Source: a virus
Reading direction: 5' to 3' (one strand)
Virus record (IMG/VR): IMGVR_UViG_3300042896_000399
Coordinates: 1-34,600 of that record
Length of the DNA stretch: 34,600 bases
A program made the position numbers and the translations under genes. The stretch's first letter is position 1. Each line of letters begins with the position of its first letter. The notes beneath the pieces were generated by a model. That model worked only from the letters and a program-made list of their open reading frames with translations, made no database searches and had not been told where the DNA came from. Below are positions 1-7,497 of this stretch, piece by piece.

Positions 1-519
1 GTTTACGTTCGAGAGGGCGCAACATTCACCGCGCCAGCTTTGACGAAATCAGGATATGTTGACGTTCGAGAGGGCGCAACATTCACCGCGCCAGCTTTGA
101 CCGAAGTATCAGGATCTGTTGACGTTCGAGAGGGCGCAACATTCACCGCGCCAGCTTTGACGAAATCAGGATATGTTGACGTTCAAGAGGGCGCAACATT
201 CACCGCGCCAGCTTTGACCGAAGTATCAGGATATGTTGACGTTCAAGAGGGCGCAACATTCACCGCGCCAGCTTTGACCGAAGTATCAGGATCTGTTTAC
301 GTTCGAGAGGGCGCAACATTCACCGCGCCAGCTTTGACCGAAGTATCAGGATCTGTTGACGTTCAAGAGGGCACAACATTCACCGCGCCAGCTTTGACCG
401 AAGTATCAGGATCTGTTTACGTTCGAGAGGGCGCAACATTCACCGCGCCAGCTTTGACCGAAGTATCAGGATCTGTTGACGTTCAAGAGGGCGCAACATT
501 CACCGCGCCAGCTTTGACT
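1..519 (+). repeat. In-frame 57/60-nt tandem repeats, nine units (left end)
   Basis: Unit starts are at 1, 58, 118, 175, 235, 295, 355, 415 and 475, the last one partial. Units are 60 nt when the linker codes TEVSG and 57 nt when it codes TKSG. Copies are otherwise identical except for single-base changes that all alter an amino acid: GAC/TAC, CGA/CAA, GCA/ACA and TCT/TAT. A typical 60-nt unit has 33 G or C, much richer than the AT-rich surroundings. Confidence 0.95.
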
Positions 520-1011
520 TTTAAAAATAATTTTCTTAAAATTAAAAATAAAGAATACTCGATTAGCAGAAATGATGGCATCTTAATGTTTGTTGAAACT
601 TCAAAAACTTCTAAAGGCATTAAAATTAGTTCAGGGTTTTTTAATTTAAAAATAATCGATAATATTCCTGTTTATAGGAATTTATTTCTAGTAGAGAAAG
701 AAGGTTTTTCCGCTCACGGATCAACATTGAAAAAAGCCAATTCAGATCTTCAATTTAAAATAATATCGGAAAAACTAAAAAACGAACCGATAAAAGAAGA
801 TACTTTGCTGACTGTGAAATATTACAGATTAATTACAGGGGCCTGTGATTCTGGGACTCGTGATTTTATGCAAAGAAATGGGTTAGAATTTGAAGTTATC
901 GACGGAGAAACAAAAGAAATTAACCCAATAAAAGCAAAAGATTTATTACCATTGTTAGAAAAAAATAATGCTTATGGAGTAGAAAAATTCAGATCGTTAT
1001 ATGAAGCCTAG
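1..1011 (+). CDS. 3' part of tandem-repeat protein (continues from 34060-34600)
   Basis: This is an open frame from base 1 to the stop at 1009-1011, in the same frame and repeat as 34060-34600. If the ends join, the two pieces make one protein of roughly 518 residues or more. Residues encoded by 1-519 are 19/20-residue units (V-D/Y-V-R/Q-EGATFTAPALT then EVSG-S/Y or KSGY). This spacing of hydrophobic residues suggests a beta-solenoid. A non-repetitive C-terminal domain of about 160 residues follows, with motifs such as KYYRLITGACDSGTRDFM and LLPLLEKNNAYGVEKF. I remember similar tails on other phage and bacterial repeat proteins of unknown role. There is no signal peptide. The stop overlaps the helicase start at 1001, so the two are probably translated together, which points to an early intracellular role rather than a virion part. 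Function unknown. Confidence 0.8.
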   Translation, partial: VYVREGATFTAPALTKSGYVDVREGATFTAPALTEVSGSVDVREGATFTAPALTKSGYVDVQEGATFTAPALTEVSGYVDVQEGATFTAPALTEVSGSVYVREGATFTAPALTEVSGSVDVQEGTTFTAPALTEVSGSVYVREGATFTAPALTEVSGSVDVQEGATFTAPALTFKNNFLKIKNKEYSISRNDGILMFVETSKTSKGIKISSGFFNLKIIDNIPVYRNLFLVEKEGFSAHGSTLKKANSDLQFKIISEKLKNEPIKEDTLLTVKYYRLITGACDSGTRDFMQRNGLEFEVIDGETKEINPIKAKDLLPLLEKNNAYGVEKFRSLYEA

Positions 1012-2575
1012 ACCATACCAGCAATCAGCAGTAACAGAAATTTTAAACACGTTCCAAGATTCGGAACGTGTTTGCTATACTCTAGCCACAGGCGGTGGAA
1101 AAACCGCTTTATTTTCTTTTTTAGCAAAGGAATTTATAGGCGACTCTAGCAAAAGAATTTTTATTTTAGCACATAGAACTGAATTGATCCAGCAAACAGT
1201 TAACACGCTTTTCAATATTGGAATGCGTAGCGAGTCCGTTGTGGCTTCAAAAAAATATTTAAATCATTCAGCACAAGTTTACGTCGCAATGGTGGAAACG
1301 ATTGCAAACAGATTGAAAAAAAATCCTTATTTTCTGCCAAAAATAGATTTGATTATTGTTGACGAATGTCACTTACTTTTTTTTGAAAAGATTTTTGTAC
1401 ATTTTCCGGGAGTTAAAGTTCTCGGAGTTACAGCAACCCCAGCCACAACAATAACCGAAAAAACAATTCGAAAACTTGCAGACGGTTCAGAAATGGAATA
1501 CAAACAAAAATTTGGATTGCATAAAATATACAAAAAGTTGATTGTAGGTTATGGAATTGAAAATCTTATCAATGATGGGAATCTGGTGCCGGAATTGGTT
1601 TTTAAAGATACTCAGATAAAAAGAGAAGATTTGTCATTTGATGAAAAAACTAGCGAGTTTAAACAGACAAATAACCACGCAAAAAAAATGTGTGCTGTTA
1701 CGAATTATGAAAAATTTGCATTAGGTAAAAAGACAATAATTTTTACTGCTTCAACAAAAGACAATCTTTCGTTATTGGCAGACTTCAAAGAACGAGATTA
1801 TGAAAATGTTAGAATTTTTGATTCAGTAAACAAAGAAGAAAGCGGATCCCGTTCAGCGGTTTTAAAATGGTTTGAAACTACTCCAGATGCAATTTTAATA
1901 AATACCGGAGTTTTTACCACCGGATTTGATGAGCCTACAATCGAATGTGTTATGCTCGCAATGTCTACGGCTTCATTATCAAAATATCATCAAATGGTTG
2001 GTCGTGGTGGTCGTTCAACAAAAAAAATATTTAAGGATAAATTTTTGCTGATTGATTTAGGTGGAAATGTTGATACTTTTGGGAAATGGAGCGAACCAGT
2101 TGACTGGGCAGAACATTTTTATTTAACTTCAAAATTGCTTCCGAAAAAAGAAGCGTTAGACAAAATTACTTTTTGCGATAATTGCGATATGATCATTCCC
2201 GCTACAGCTGCCGTTTGTCCTTTTTGCGGTCATGAGAAACCACCTAAATTGGTTCGGCTTTCAGAAGATACTGTGCATGTTTCAGAATTGATTTATCCAA
2301 GTGGATCTAAGATTGTACGATATTGCGAAATGTACGGAAAAGATAAAAATTTTGCGGTGGAGTTATTGTTGACTCAATCAGTGGATCTTTTTATTTACAC
2401 GGAAACAAATTTGCAAAATGTTGAAACAACAATACGAAACGGAAATTTCTTTAAAACAATGAAAAGGATTTTAGATGAAGAAATTTTAATTATTCAAAAT
2501 TCGGGATTGAGTGGTAATTATTCAAAAAATCATATAACAGAACTTATTGAAAAACTTTATAAAACTTTAAAATGA
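1001..2575 (+). CDS. SF2 DEAD/DEAH-type helicase with C-terminal zinc ribbon
   Basis: This 524-residue protein carries the superfamily 2 helicase motifs in order: Walker A ATGGGKT (29-35), DECH box (121-124), TATPATT (motif III-like, about 144-150), and motif VI QMVGRGGR (331-338). A four-cysteine zinc ribbon follows (C392, C395, C406, C409). Phage proteins of this type, related to the UvsW/RadD/YejH-like branch, unwind branched DNA during replication or recombination. That assignment is family knowledge; the exact substrate is not visible. The ATG at 1001 lies inside the end of the repeat gene, and the stop overlaps the VRR-NUC start (ATGA), which indicates translational coupling in the replication operon. 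Confidence 0.9.
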   Translation: MKPRPYQQSAVTEILNTFQDSERVCYTLATGGGKTALFSFLAKEFIGDSSKRIFILAHRTELIQQTVNTLFNIGMRSESVVASKKYLNHSAQVYVAMVETIANRLKKNPYFLPKIDLIIVDECHLLFFEKIFVHFPGVKVLGVTATPATTITEKTIRKLADGSEMEYKQKFGLHKIYKKLIVGYGIENLINDGNLVPELVFKDTQIKREDLSFDEKTSEFKQTNNHAKKMCAVTNYEKFALGKKTIIFTASTKDNLSLLADFKERDYENVRIFDSVNKEESGSRSAVLKWFETTPDAILINTGVFTTGFDEPTIECVMLAMSTASLSKYHQMVGRGGRSTKKIFKDKFLLIDLGGNVDTFGKWSEPVDWAEHFYLTSKLLPKKEALDKITFCDNCDMIIPATAAVCPFCGHEKPPKLVRLSEDTVHVSELIYPSGSKIVRYCEMYGKDKNFAVELLLTQSVDLFIYTETNLQNVETTIRNGNFFKTMKRILDEEILIIQNSGLSGNYSKNHITELIEKLYKTLK

Positions 2576-2955
2576 AACAAGAATCAAAAATACAACAAGA
2601 AATTTTTATCCACTGGCACAATACCCACCCGGAAACAATAATACATTCCGTACCAAACGGTTTTGGCTTCACAATCCCAGAAATAATACCTATACGATTT
2701 CACGCAGCAATCAGAAAAGCAATTGCAATGGCGGTAAACTTTTCAAAACAAACAGGAATGATTGAGGGAATTTCTGATTTAATAATTCATTTACCAAATG
2801 GCCGTTGTGTGATGGTAGAAGTAAAAAACGAAAAAAATACCCAATCACCAGCTCAGAAAAAAATTGAAGCTAAAATAAAAGTAATGGGAGGGAATTATAT
2901 TTTAGTGAGAAGTTTGGAAGATTTTAAGGAACAAATTAAAAAATTTACATTATGA
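2572..2955 (+). CDS. VRR-NUC domain nuclease
   Basis: This 127-residue protein fits the compact phage VRR-NUC (PD-(D/E)XK) fold, a Holliday-junction or flap-type nuclease. Visible features are an N-terminal SKIQQEIFIHWH helix, SVPNG (27-31), the catalytic D69 in GISDLII, E83-x-K85 in VEVKN, and Q91 in the following helix. Next to an SF2 helicase it may resolve branched replication intermediates, which is inference. The start is the ATG of an ATGA overlap with the helicase stop. Its own stop overlaps the ATG at 2952 in the same manner, showing that the ancestral next gene was the methyltransferase. Confidence 0.85.
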   Translation: MKQESKIQQEIFIHWHNTHPETIIHSVPNGFGFTIPEIIPIRFHAAIRKAIAMAVNFSKQTGMIEGISDLIIHLPNGRCVMVEVKNEKNTQSPAQKKIEAKIKVMGGNYILVRSLEDFKEQIKKFTL

Positions 2956-3008
2956 TACAAATTACAAATGAGGATAACATGGAGTTAATGGCTCGTTATC
3001 CTTTTTAA
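2952..3008 (+). pseudogene. 18-codon remnant of the methyltransferase 5' end
   Basis: An ATG overlapping the VRR-NUC stop (ATGA) opens an 18-codon frame ending in TAA at 3006-3008. Its peptide, MIQITNEDNMELMARYP plus F, aligns without gaps with the start of the intact methyltransferase at 3530 (MLDIRNCDNMDLMREFP). Nine of 17 residues are identical, including the DNM and LM positions. The frame breaks where the intact protein continues into DNYFDLAIVDPPYG. The simplest reading is that the original methyltransferase gene began here and was cut off when the HNH gene entered. A short leader peptide is less likely given the match. Confidence 0.75.
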
Positions 3009-3032
3009 TTAGGATATATAGTTTTTATTTTA

Positions 3033-3040
3033 TATCTTTG
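3033..3040 (+). promoter_or_regulatory. Putative Bacteroidota promoter (-7 TATCTTTG) for the HNH gene
   Basis: TATCTTTG matches the TANNTTTG -7 consensus and lies just before the HNH start at 3045. No TTG was seen at the -33 spacing. The transcript would begin at or very near the start codon, so it could be leaderless. An own promoter fits a mobile endonuclease gene inserted in an operon. Confidence 0.4.
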
Positions 3041-3044
3041 AATT

Positions 3045-3536
3045 ATGAAAAAAACTAAAGAAGAAATACTCGCAAGAAAAGCAGAATTAGCAAGGATTAG
3101 ATATAACCTTCCGAACTCAAAGCAAAAGCAAAAGCAAAAAGAATATAGACAAAATAACCTTGAAGCGTATAATATTTATAGAAATAATTATAGGACAAAG
3201 AACGCAAGAGGGATTTTTGATGTCTTAAAACAAAGTGCAAAAAAAAGAAACATAGACTTTTTGTTGAATAGAGATAGCTTTGAATTATGGCATAAATCAA
3301 CAGAAAAAAAATGTTTTTATTGCGAAAGGACAGAAGAAGAGGTTTTAAAAACTGACGCTATAATGCAAATAAAATGCAATAGATTAACTATTGATAGAGT
3401 AGATAATTTAATAGGTTATTTAGAAGATAATTTAGTTTTATCTTGTAAAAGGTGCAATGCTATTAAAAGTGATTTTTTCACTAAAGAAGAAATGTTATTA
3501 ATTGGAAAAATAATTAAAAATAAATATAAATGTTAG
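3045..3536 (+). CDS. HNH homing-type endonuclease
   Basis: This 163-residue protein has a basic, Lys/Arg/Tyr-rich N-terminal half (about 1-75), likely DNA-binding. An HNH nuclease domain follows: C90-x2-C93, LTIDRVDN (114-121), GYLEDNLVLSC (124-134) and the pair C134/C137 with N138. This is the free-standing phage HNH type, which nicks or cleaves cognate genes and spreads by homing. It sits between a truncated methyltransferase start (2952-3008) and a complete methyltransferase gene whose ATG (3530) overlaps its last codons. This suggests it inserted into, and rebuilt, the methyltransferase gene. The surrounding DNA is very AT-rich. Confidence 0.88.
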   Translation: MKKTKEEILARKAELARIRYNLPNSKQKQKQKEYRQNNLEAYNIYRNNYRTKNARGIFDVLKQSAKKRNIDFLLNRDSFELWHKSTEKKCFYCERTEEEVLKTDAIMQIKCNRLTIDRVDNLIGYLEDNLVLSCKRCNAIKSDFFTKEEMLLIGKIIKNKYKC

Positions 3537-4171
3537 ATATTAGAAACTGTGATAATATGGATTTAATGCGGGAGTTCCCCGACAATTACTTTGATTTAGC
3601 AATAGTTGATCCACCTTATGGAATTGGGTTTGGAGATTACGAAAGAGGAGGTGGAAATGTTAAAACAAAAGAAAGACATACTAAAAACGGAAAAAAGAAA
3701 TGGGATGATTCAATTCCAAATCAAGAGTATTTTAACGAACTAAAAAGAGTTTCTAAAAATCAGATTATTTGGGGTGGTAATTACTTCCCTTTAGAACCTA
3801 CGCAATGTTTTATTTTTTGGTATAAACAAAATCCAGTTGCGAATTTTAGCGATGGGGAATTGGCTTGGACTTCATTTAAAAAACCCGCTTTGTGTTTTGA
3901 TTATCGTTATTATGGAAATTTATCTGGAAAAACAAGTGCTGAAACTAAAATGCACCCAACTCAAAAACCAGTTGAATTATACAGATATTGTCTTGATAAA
4001 TTAGCCAAACAAGGCGACAAAATACTCGATACGCATTTAGGCTCGGGAAGTATCGCAATAGCTTGTCATGATTACGGATTTGATTTGACAGCTTGTGAAT
4101 TAGATAAAGAGTATTTCGATAAAGCAATGGAGCGTATGAATAATCACATGGCACAAACTAAATTATTTTAA
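3530..4171 (+). CDS. DNA methyltransferase (N6-adenine or N4-cytosine type)
   Basis: This 213-residue protein has catalytic motif IV DPPY (27-30), HPTQKP (142-147), and a SAM-binding motif I variant DTHLGSGS (167-174) near the C-terminus. Motif IV before motif I is the beta-class order of amino-methyltransferases. The target sequence cannot be read from the protein. No partner restriction enzyme is present, so it is an orphan phage methyltransferase, probably protecting phage DNA from host restriction or regulating phage DNA (inference). The start ATG lies within the last codons of the HNH gene. Its N-terminus is duplicated by the remnant at 2952-3008. Confidence 0.88.
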   Translation: MLDIRNCDNMDLMREFPDNYFDLAIVDPPYGIGFGDYERGGGNVKTKERHTKNGKKKWDDSIPNQEYFNELKRVSKNQIIWGGNYFPLEPTQCFIFWYKQNPVANFSDGELAWTSFKKPALCFDYRYYGNLSGKTSAETKMHPTQKPVELYRYCLDKLAKQGDKILDTHLGSGSIAIACHDYGFDLTACELDKEYFDKAMERMNNHMAQTKLF

Positions 4172-4172
4172 A

Positions 4173-4382
4173 ATGAAAAAACAAACTAAAAAACAATCAG
4201 TAATAGAAAGTTCGATCCAAACTGTTATAGGGCTTGGGACTTCAATTATAATCCAAGTTATTTTATATCCTTTAATGGGTATTCCAGTAACTTTTTCACA
4301 GAATTTAATAATCACAGCAGTATTTTTCTTTGTTTCAATTATTCGTGGTTATTTAGTTAGAAGATTTTTCAACAAGCTATGA
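4173..4382 (+). CDS. Small two-helix membrane protein (DUF7220-like)
   Basis: This 69-residue protein has a charged start (MKKQTKKQSVIES), a hydrophobic segment around 17-36, a second around 43-58, and the ending RGYLVRRFFNKL. The pattern matches, from memory, the phage family DUF7220, whose role is unknown. It probably lies in the inner membrane with both ends in the cytoplasm, given the basic termini. It starts one base after the methyltransferase stop and its own stop overlaps the next gene (ATGA). Confidence 0.65.
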   Translation: MKKQTKKQSVIESSIQTVIGLGTSIIIQVILYPLMGIPVTFSQNLIITAVFFFVSIIRGYLVRRFFNKL

Positions 4383-4594
4383 AAATCAACGGCACAATCC
4401 CACCAAACACAATCATTCTAGTAGAATTTTCAACAAATAAATTCAACGCAAAAAGAAAAGTAACCGATTCAAATCATTATATTAAAGATTCTGAAAAGTA
4501 TCTTTCAAGTATTAAAATAAAAAAAGATGAAAATTTAACAATGAAAGTGATTTCATATCATGGAAAGTGTTATATATTTACCGAACCGCTTTAA
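4379..4594 (+). CDS. Hypothetical protein, 71 aa
   Basis: No family was recognised. The protein is basic (about ten lysines), with no membrane segment or cysteine motif; a single Cys sits in YHGKCYIF near the end. The ATG overlaps the preceding stop (ATGA). The TAA stop lies in the loop of the terminator at 4584-4609, so this is the last gene of its transcription unit segment. Confidence 0.6.
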   Translation: MKINGTIPPNTIILVEFSTNKFNAKRKVTDSNHYIKDSEKYLSSIKIKKDENLTMKVISYHGKCYIFTEPL

Positions 4595-4609
4595 AAGTAG
4601 CGGTTTTTT
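4584..4609 (+). terminator. Intrinsic terminator
   Basis: AACCGCT (4584-4590) pairs with AGCGGTT (4599-4605) around an 8-nt loop, and a T-run follows to 4609. It would end or attenuate transcription between the small genes and the primase block. Confidence 0.75.
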
Positions 4610-4630
4610 AATCTTTAAAATTGTACATAA

Positions 4631-4786
4631 ATGAACAAAACAACCACAAAAGTAAAACTACTTCTTCAAACTTCAACTTATGAAGAAATTGCTGAAAGAA
4701 TAGGAATTTCAAGGACTACACTTTATAAAAGATTGCAGTGTAACGATTGGAAAGTTTCTGAAATTGTATTAATAACGACATTATGA
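4631..4786 (+). CDS. Small helix-turn-helix protein, 51 aa
   Basis: The frame starts at ATG 4631 and its stop overlaps the next start (ATGA at 4783). The core TYEEIAERIGISRTTLYKRL reads as a classic helix-turn-helix with recognition helix RTTLYKRL, as in resolvase/homeodomain-like or short phage DNA-binding proteins. The protein is little more than that domain. Its position directly before the primase suggests a regulator of, or accessory to, phage replication. That function is inferred only. Confidence 0.65.
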   Translation: MNKTTTKVKLLLQTSTYEEIAERIGISRTTLYKRLQCNDWKVSEIVLITTL

Positions 4787-5613
4787 GCGAATTTAAATAC
4801 ACTCTACGAACTGGATCTAAAAAAGACCTTTGTCCATCGTGCAACAAAAAAACGTACGTTCCTTACATTGAAACTGAAACAGGAAACGAAATTGATGCAG
4901 GGCGTTGTGACCGTGAACAACATTGCGGCTATTTCAAGAAACCCGAAAGTAACGAGCCTATTTTTACTCCAAAGCATGAAGTAATTGAATTAAAAATTGA
5001 CTACATCCAACCACAAATTTTAGAAAAACATTTCCTACTGCCAAACGAAAACAACTTCCTGCAATTCCTTCGCTCAAAATACCCAATAGAAAAAGTGAAA
5101 GAAGTTGAAAGTTTATATTTTTTGAGTGACTACGGAAGAAGCGTAATTTTTTGGCAAATAGATCAACTTGAAAGGATTCGAAGCGGTAAAATAATGGAAT
5201 ACAATCCGGCTACAGGAAAAAGAGTAAAAGACGAAAACGGAAAGTCTGCAATCAATTGGATGCATAAAAAACCTTTCAATTTAAAGCAGTGTCTTTTTGG
5301 ATTGCACCTTTCAAAAGAATATCCTGACAAAGTGATTGGAATAGTTGAAAGTGAAAAGACAGCAATAATAATGCAAATAAATGAACCTCGTTTAATTTGG
5401 ATGGCATGCGGTTCTTTGAATGGTTTCAAGACGGACTATTTAGCGCCGCTTCGATTAAGAAAAATAATCGCATTCCCGGATAAAGGATGTTTTGAAATTT
5501 GGAATCAAACAGCTGAAAAATTAAATGAAATCGGTTTTTCGATTGTGATAAATGAAGTTTTAGAAAATAACCCAGTCGCAAAAATTGGCGATGATATAGC
5601 GGATTTGATATGA
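4783..5613 (+). CDS. Primase-like protein with zinc ribbon and TOPRIM-like domain (DUF6371-like)
   Basis: In this 276-residue protein an N-terminal zinc-binding region contains C17-x2-C20 and, after a loop, C42 and H47/C48. Such a ribbon is typical of phage primases. The C-terminal half shows a TOPRIM-like pattern: VIGIVESEKT (184-193, with the conserved acidic residue), then WMACGSLNG (206-214) and IIAFPDKG (228-235). I associate this arrangement with DUF6371-type proteins of Bacteroidota mobile elements. It probably recognises template and makes primers with the DUF3987 protein that follows (inference). It overlaps both neighbours by ATGA/ATGATAG junctions. Confidence 0.75.
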   Translation: MSEFKYTLRTGSKKDLCPSCNKKTYVPYIETETGNEIDAGRCDREQHCGYFKKPESNEPIFTPKHEVIELKIDYIQPQILEKHFLLPNENNFLQFLRSKYPIEKVKEVESLYFLSDYGRSVIFWQIDQLERIRSGKIMEYNPATGKRVKDENGKSAINWMHKKPFNLKQCLFGLHLSKEYPDKVIGIVESEKTAIIMQINEPRLIWMACGSLNGFKTDYLAPLRLRKIIAFPDKGCFEIWNQTAEKLNEIGFSIVINEVLENNPVAKIGDDIADLI

Positions 5614-6914
5614 TAGATCTACAATTAGACAAAATTTTAAACCAAGCAGAAGACTACAAAAATTTCCCAATAGATGTATTCCCAGAGCAAGTAACCGCAT
5701 ATATGTATGAACTTCGTGATAAACTCGGATGTAACCCAAACTACATGGCTGGTGCGTTTCTTACTGCTGCTTCAATTTGCATTGGTAGATCTAAATCTTT
5801 GATCATTCGTGATACTTGGAGGGAATGGTGTGTTTTCTGGCCCATAATAATTGGCGACGCTGGTAGCAAGAAAACGCCAAGCACAAGTCCATTTTTAAAG
5901 CCAATCCGAGAAATTGAAAGTGAATTGTATAAAAACTACATTGCTAAAACAAAAGCGCATAGCGAAGATGTAAGCGAAGAAAAACCAACACAGCCACGTT
6001 TATACGTTGGGGATGCAACTATTGAAGCATACATTCAAATTCATTCCCAAAACCTGCGAGGAGTTGCAATAATATTAGATGAAATTTCGGGACTCGTCGC
6101 AAACTCTGGAAAATACAACAAAGGTTCTGATATTGAAAAGTATCTTTCTGCATTTTCTTATAGTGATATTTCTGCAGCACGTAAAGGCGTAGGCATGTCT
6201 TCAATTTTGTACGATCCGTATTTGCCAATTTTTGGAGGAATACAGCCAAAGATTTTGACTAATCTAATGACAGATCAATTAAAAGACAATGGTTTTTGGG
6301 ATAGGTTTTTGTTTCTTTCTGGTAACTTCCAAACCGGAAAAATGACGAAAGAAGATGTTTTGTCAACCGTTGCAAATGAATATAATTCTTATATCCAAGG
6401 AATGTATGAATTGATTTCTGACACTGAATATATCAAAGAAAATGGAGATTTGTTTGTCGATTATTACCGTATGAACTCCGAAGCTTCGGAATGTTGGTTT
6501 GATTACAATTCAAAAATAGAAGACATGATTTCGGATGGCTCGGAACTTTCTGCAAGTACAAAAAGTGCTTATTCAAAAATGGCTACGTACTTCGGACGTT
6601 TCATATTGCTTTTTCATATACTAGATTCATCATACGTGTACCCATTTCAAAAACTTCAAACAAAAGAAGTACAAATTGAATCAGTTGAAAAAGCTATACG
6701 TGTTGTAAAATATTTCATGTATCAATACGAATTGATATCTAAAGATGTTTCTGCTGAGAAAGAAGCTAAAAATATACTTCAAGACACTAAAGGAATGAGT
6801 ATTCAAGAAAAAGTAAAGTTGCTCCAGTCGAAAGATCCGGGAATGTCGCAAAGGAATATTGCAAAAACTTTTGGAATTTCAGTTGGAGCAGTAAATAAAT
6901 ATTTAAACAGTTAG
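5610..6914 (+). CDS. DUF3987 replication protein (primase-helicase-like ATPase)
   Basis: This 434-residue protein contains a Walker A-like loop GDAGSKKT (82-89) following WPIIIGD, and the acidic segment VAIILDEISG that would serve as Walker B. Both are typical of DUF3987 proteins found with phage and plasmid primases. The C-terminus ends in a helix-turn-helix, MSQRNIAKTFGISVGAVNKY, which could bind origin or iteron DNA. Its stop is followed within 60 bases by a terminator and then the origin-like repeat array, supporting a role as replication initiator or helicase (inference). The start overlaps the primase stop. Confidence 0.8.
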   Translation: MIDLQLDKILNQAEDYKNFPIDVFPEQVTAYMYELRDKLGCNPNYMAGAFLTAASICIGRSKSLIIRDTWREWCVFWPIIIGDAGSKKTPSTSPFLKPIREIESELYKNYIAKTKAHSEDVSEEKPTQPRLYVGDATIEAYIQIHSQNLRGVAIILDEISGLVANSGKYNKGSDIEKYLSAFSYSDISAARKGVGMSSILYDPYLPIFGGIQPKILTNLMTDQLKDNGFWDRFLFLSGNFQTGKMTKEDVLSTVANEYNSYIQGMYELISDTEYIKENGDLFVDYYRMNSEASECWFDYNSKIEDMISDGSELSASTKSAYSKMATYFGRFILLFHILDSSYVYPFQKLQTKEVQIESVEKAIRVVKYFMYQYELISKDVSAEKEAKNILQDTKGMSIQEKVKLLQSKDPGMSQRNIAKTFGISVGAVNKYLNS

Positions 6915-6939
6915 TTATATTTATAACATTTTGTTTCAA

Positions 6940-6965
6940 AACTCGCTAACAAGCGGGTTTTTTTT
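6940..6965 (+). terminator. Intrinsic terminator ending the replication operon
   Basis: AACTCGCT (6940-6947) pairs with AGCGGGTT (6952-6959, one G-T pair) around a 4-nt loop, followed by a run of T to 6965. Confidence 0.75.
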
Positions 6966-7340
6966 GTTCATTTAATTTCCTACAAAAAAATGATAAAAAC
7001 AACAAAAAACATTAAAATATCGTTCACGATGAACATTAAAATGAACGCTATATGAACACGTAACTTATTAAAAATCAATTACTTACAACAAAATGAACGC
7101 CGTGAACGCAATTTTGAATATTATTTTAAAAACAGTGTTTTCTTCCTACAAATATTCCTATAATAATATATTATATATGTAAGAATAATATTGTTAATAT
7201 ATTATTATACTATACATGCGAGCTTTTTTTTATAGTATTTACGTTAGTGTTCACGTTCATTTTGTGAACATCTATTTAATACGTTGTGAATCAATTAGTT
7301 AAGCGTTCATTTAGTCCTTTTTAGTGTTCATATCGTGAAC
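6966..7340. other. Candidate replication origin: GTTCA/TGAAC iterons around an AT-rich core
   Basis: Thirteen copies of GTTCA or its complement TGAAC occur at 6966, 7022, 7030, 7042, 7053, 7094, 7103, 7249, 7255, 7265, 7305, 7326 and 7336. Fewer than one or two would be expected by chance in this length. Several form palindromes: 7022-7034 (3-nt spacer), 7255-7269 and 7326-7340 (5-nt spacers). Left of the core most copies read TGAAC, right of it mostly GTTCA. The core (about 7108-7230) is almost pure A/T. The region lies directly after the primase and helicase genes. It could instead be an operator array. Confidence 0.6.
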
Positions 7341-7445
7341 AGTAGAAAGTTTTTACATATTTTGTTTGCAGTAATGAAAAAGATTATTACATTTGCTAAA
7401 CAATAAACAATCAGAATCGGGGATTGATCGGAATCACAAAATTTA

Positions 7446-7497
7446 ATCCCTTACGTGCCAAAGCTGATTCCTTTGGATTTCGTAGGGGATATTTTTT
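7446..7497 (+). terminator. Long two-part hairpin with T-run (terminator or leader RNA)
   Basis: ATCCCTTACG (7446-7455) pairs with CGTAGGGGAT (7481-7490, one G-T pair). Inside it CCAAAG (7458-7463) pairs with CTTTGG (7471-7476). Six T follow at 7492-7497. This is unusually elaborate for a terminator. It lies only 13 bases before the start of the next gene, so it may attenuate that gene or end a small RNA transcribed out of the origin region. Confidence 0.6.

Noticed and set aside
1-519. CRISPR array
   Set aside because: Units are contiguous 57/60-nt coding repeats with no unique spacers, and the frame is open throughout.
1-1011. Diversity-generating retroelement target
   Set aside because: Changes include G-to-T and C-to-A types as well as G-to-A, there is no template repeat, and no reverse transcriptase gene is in the window.
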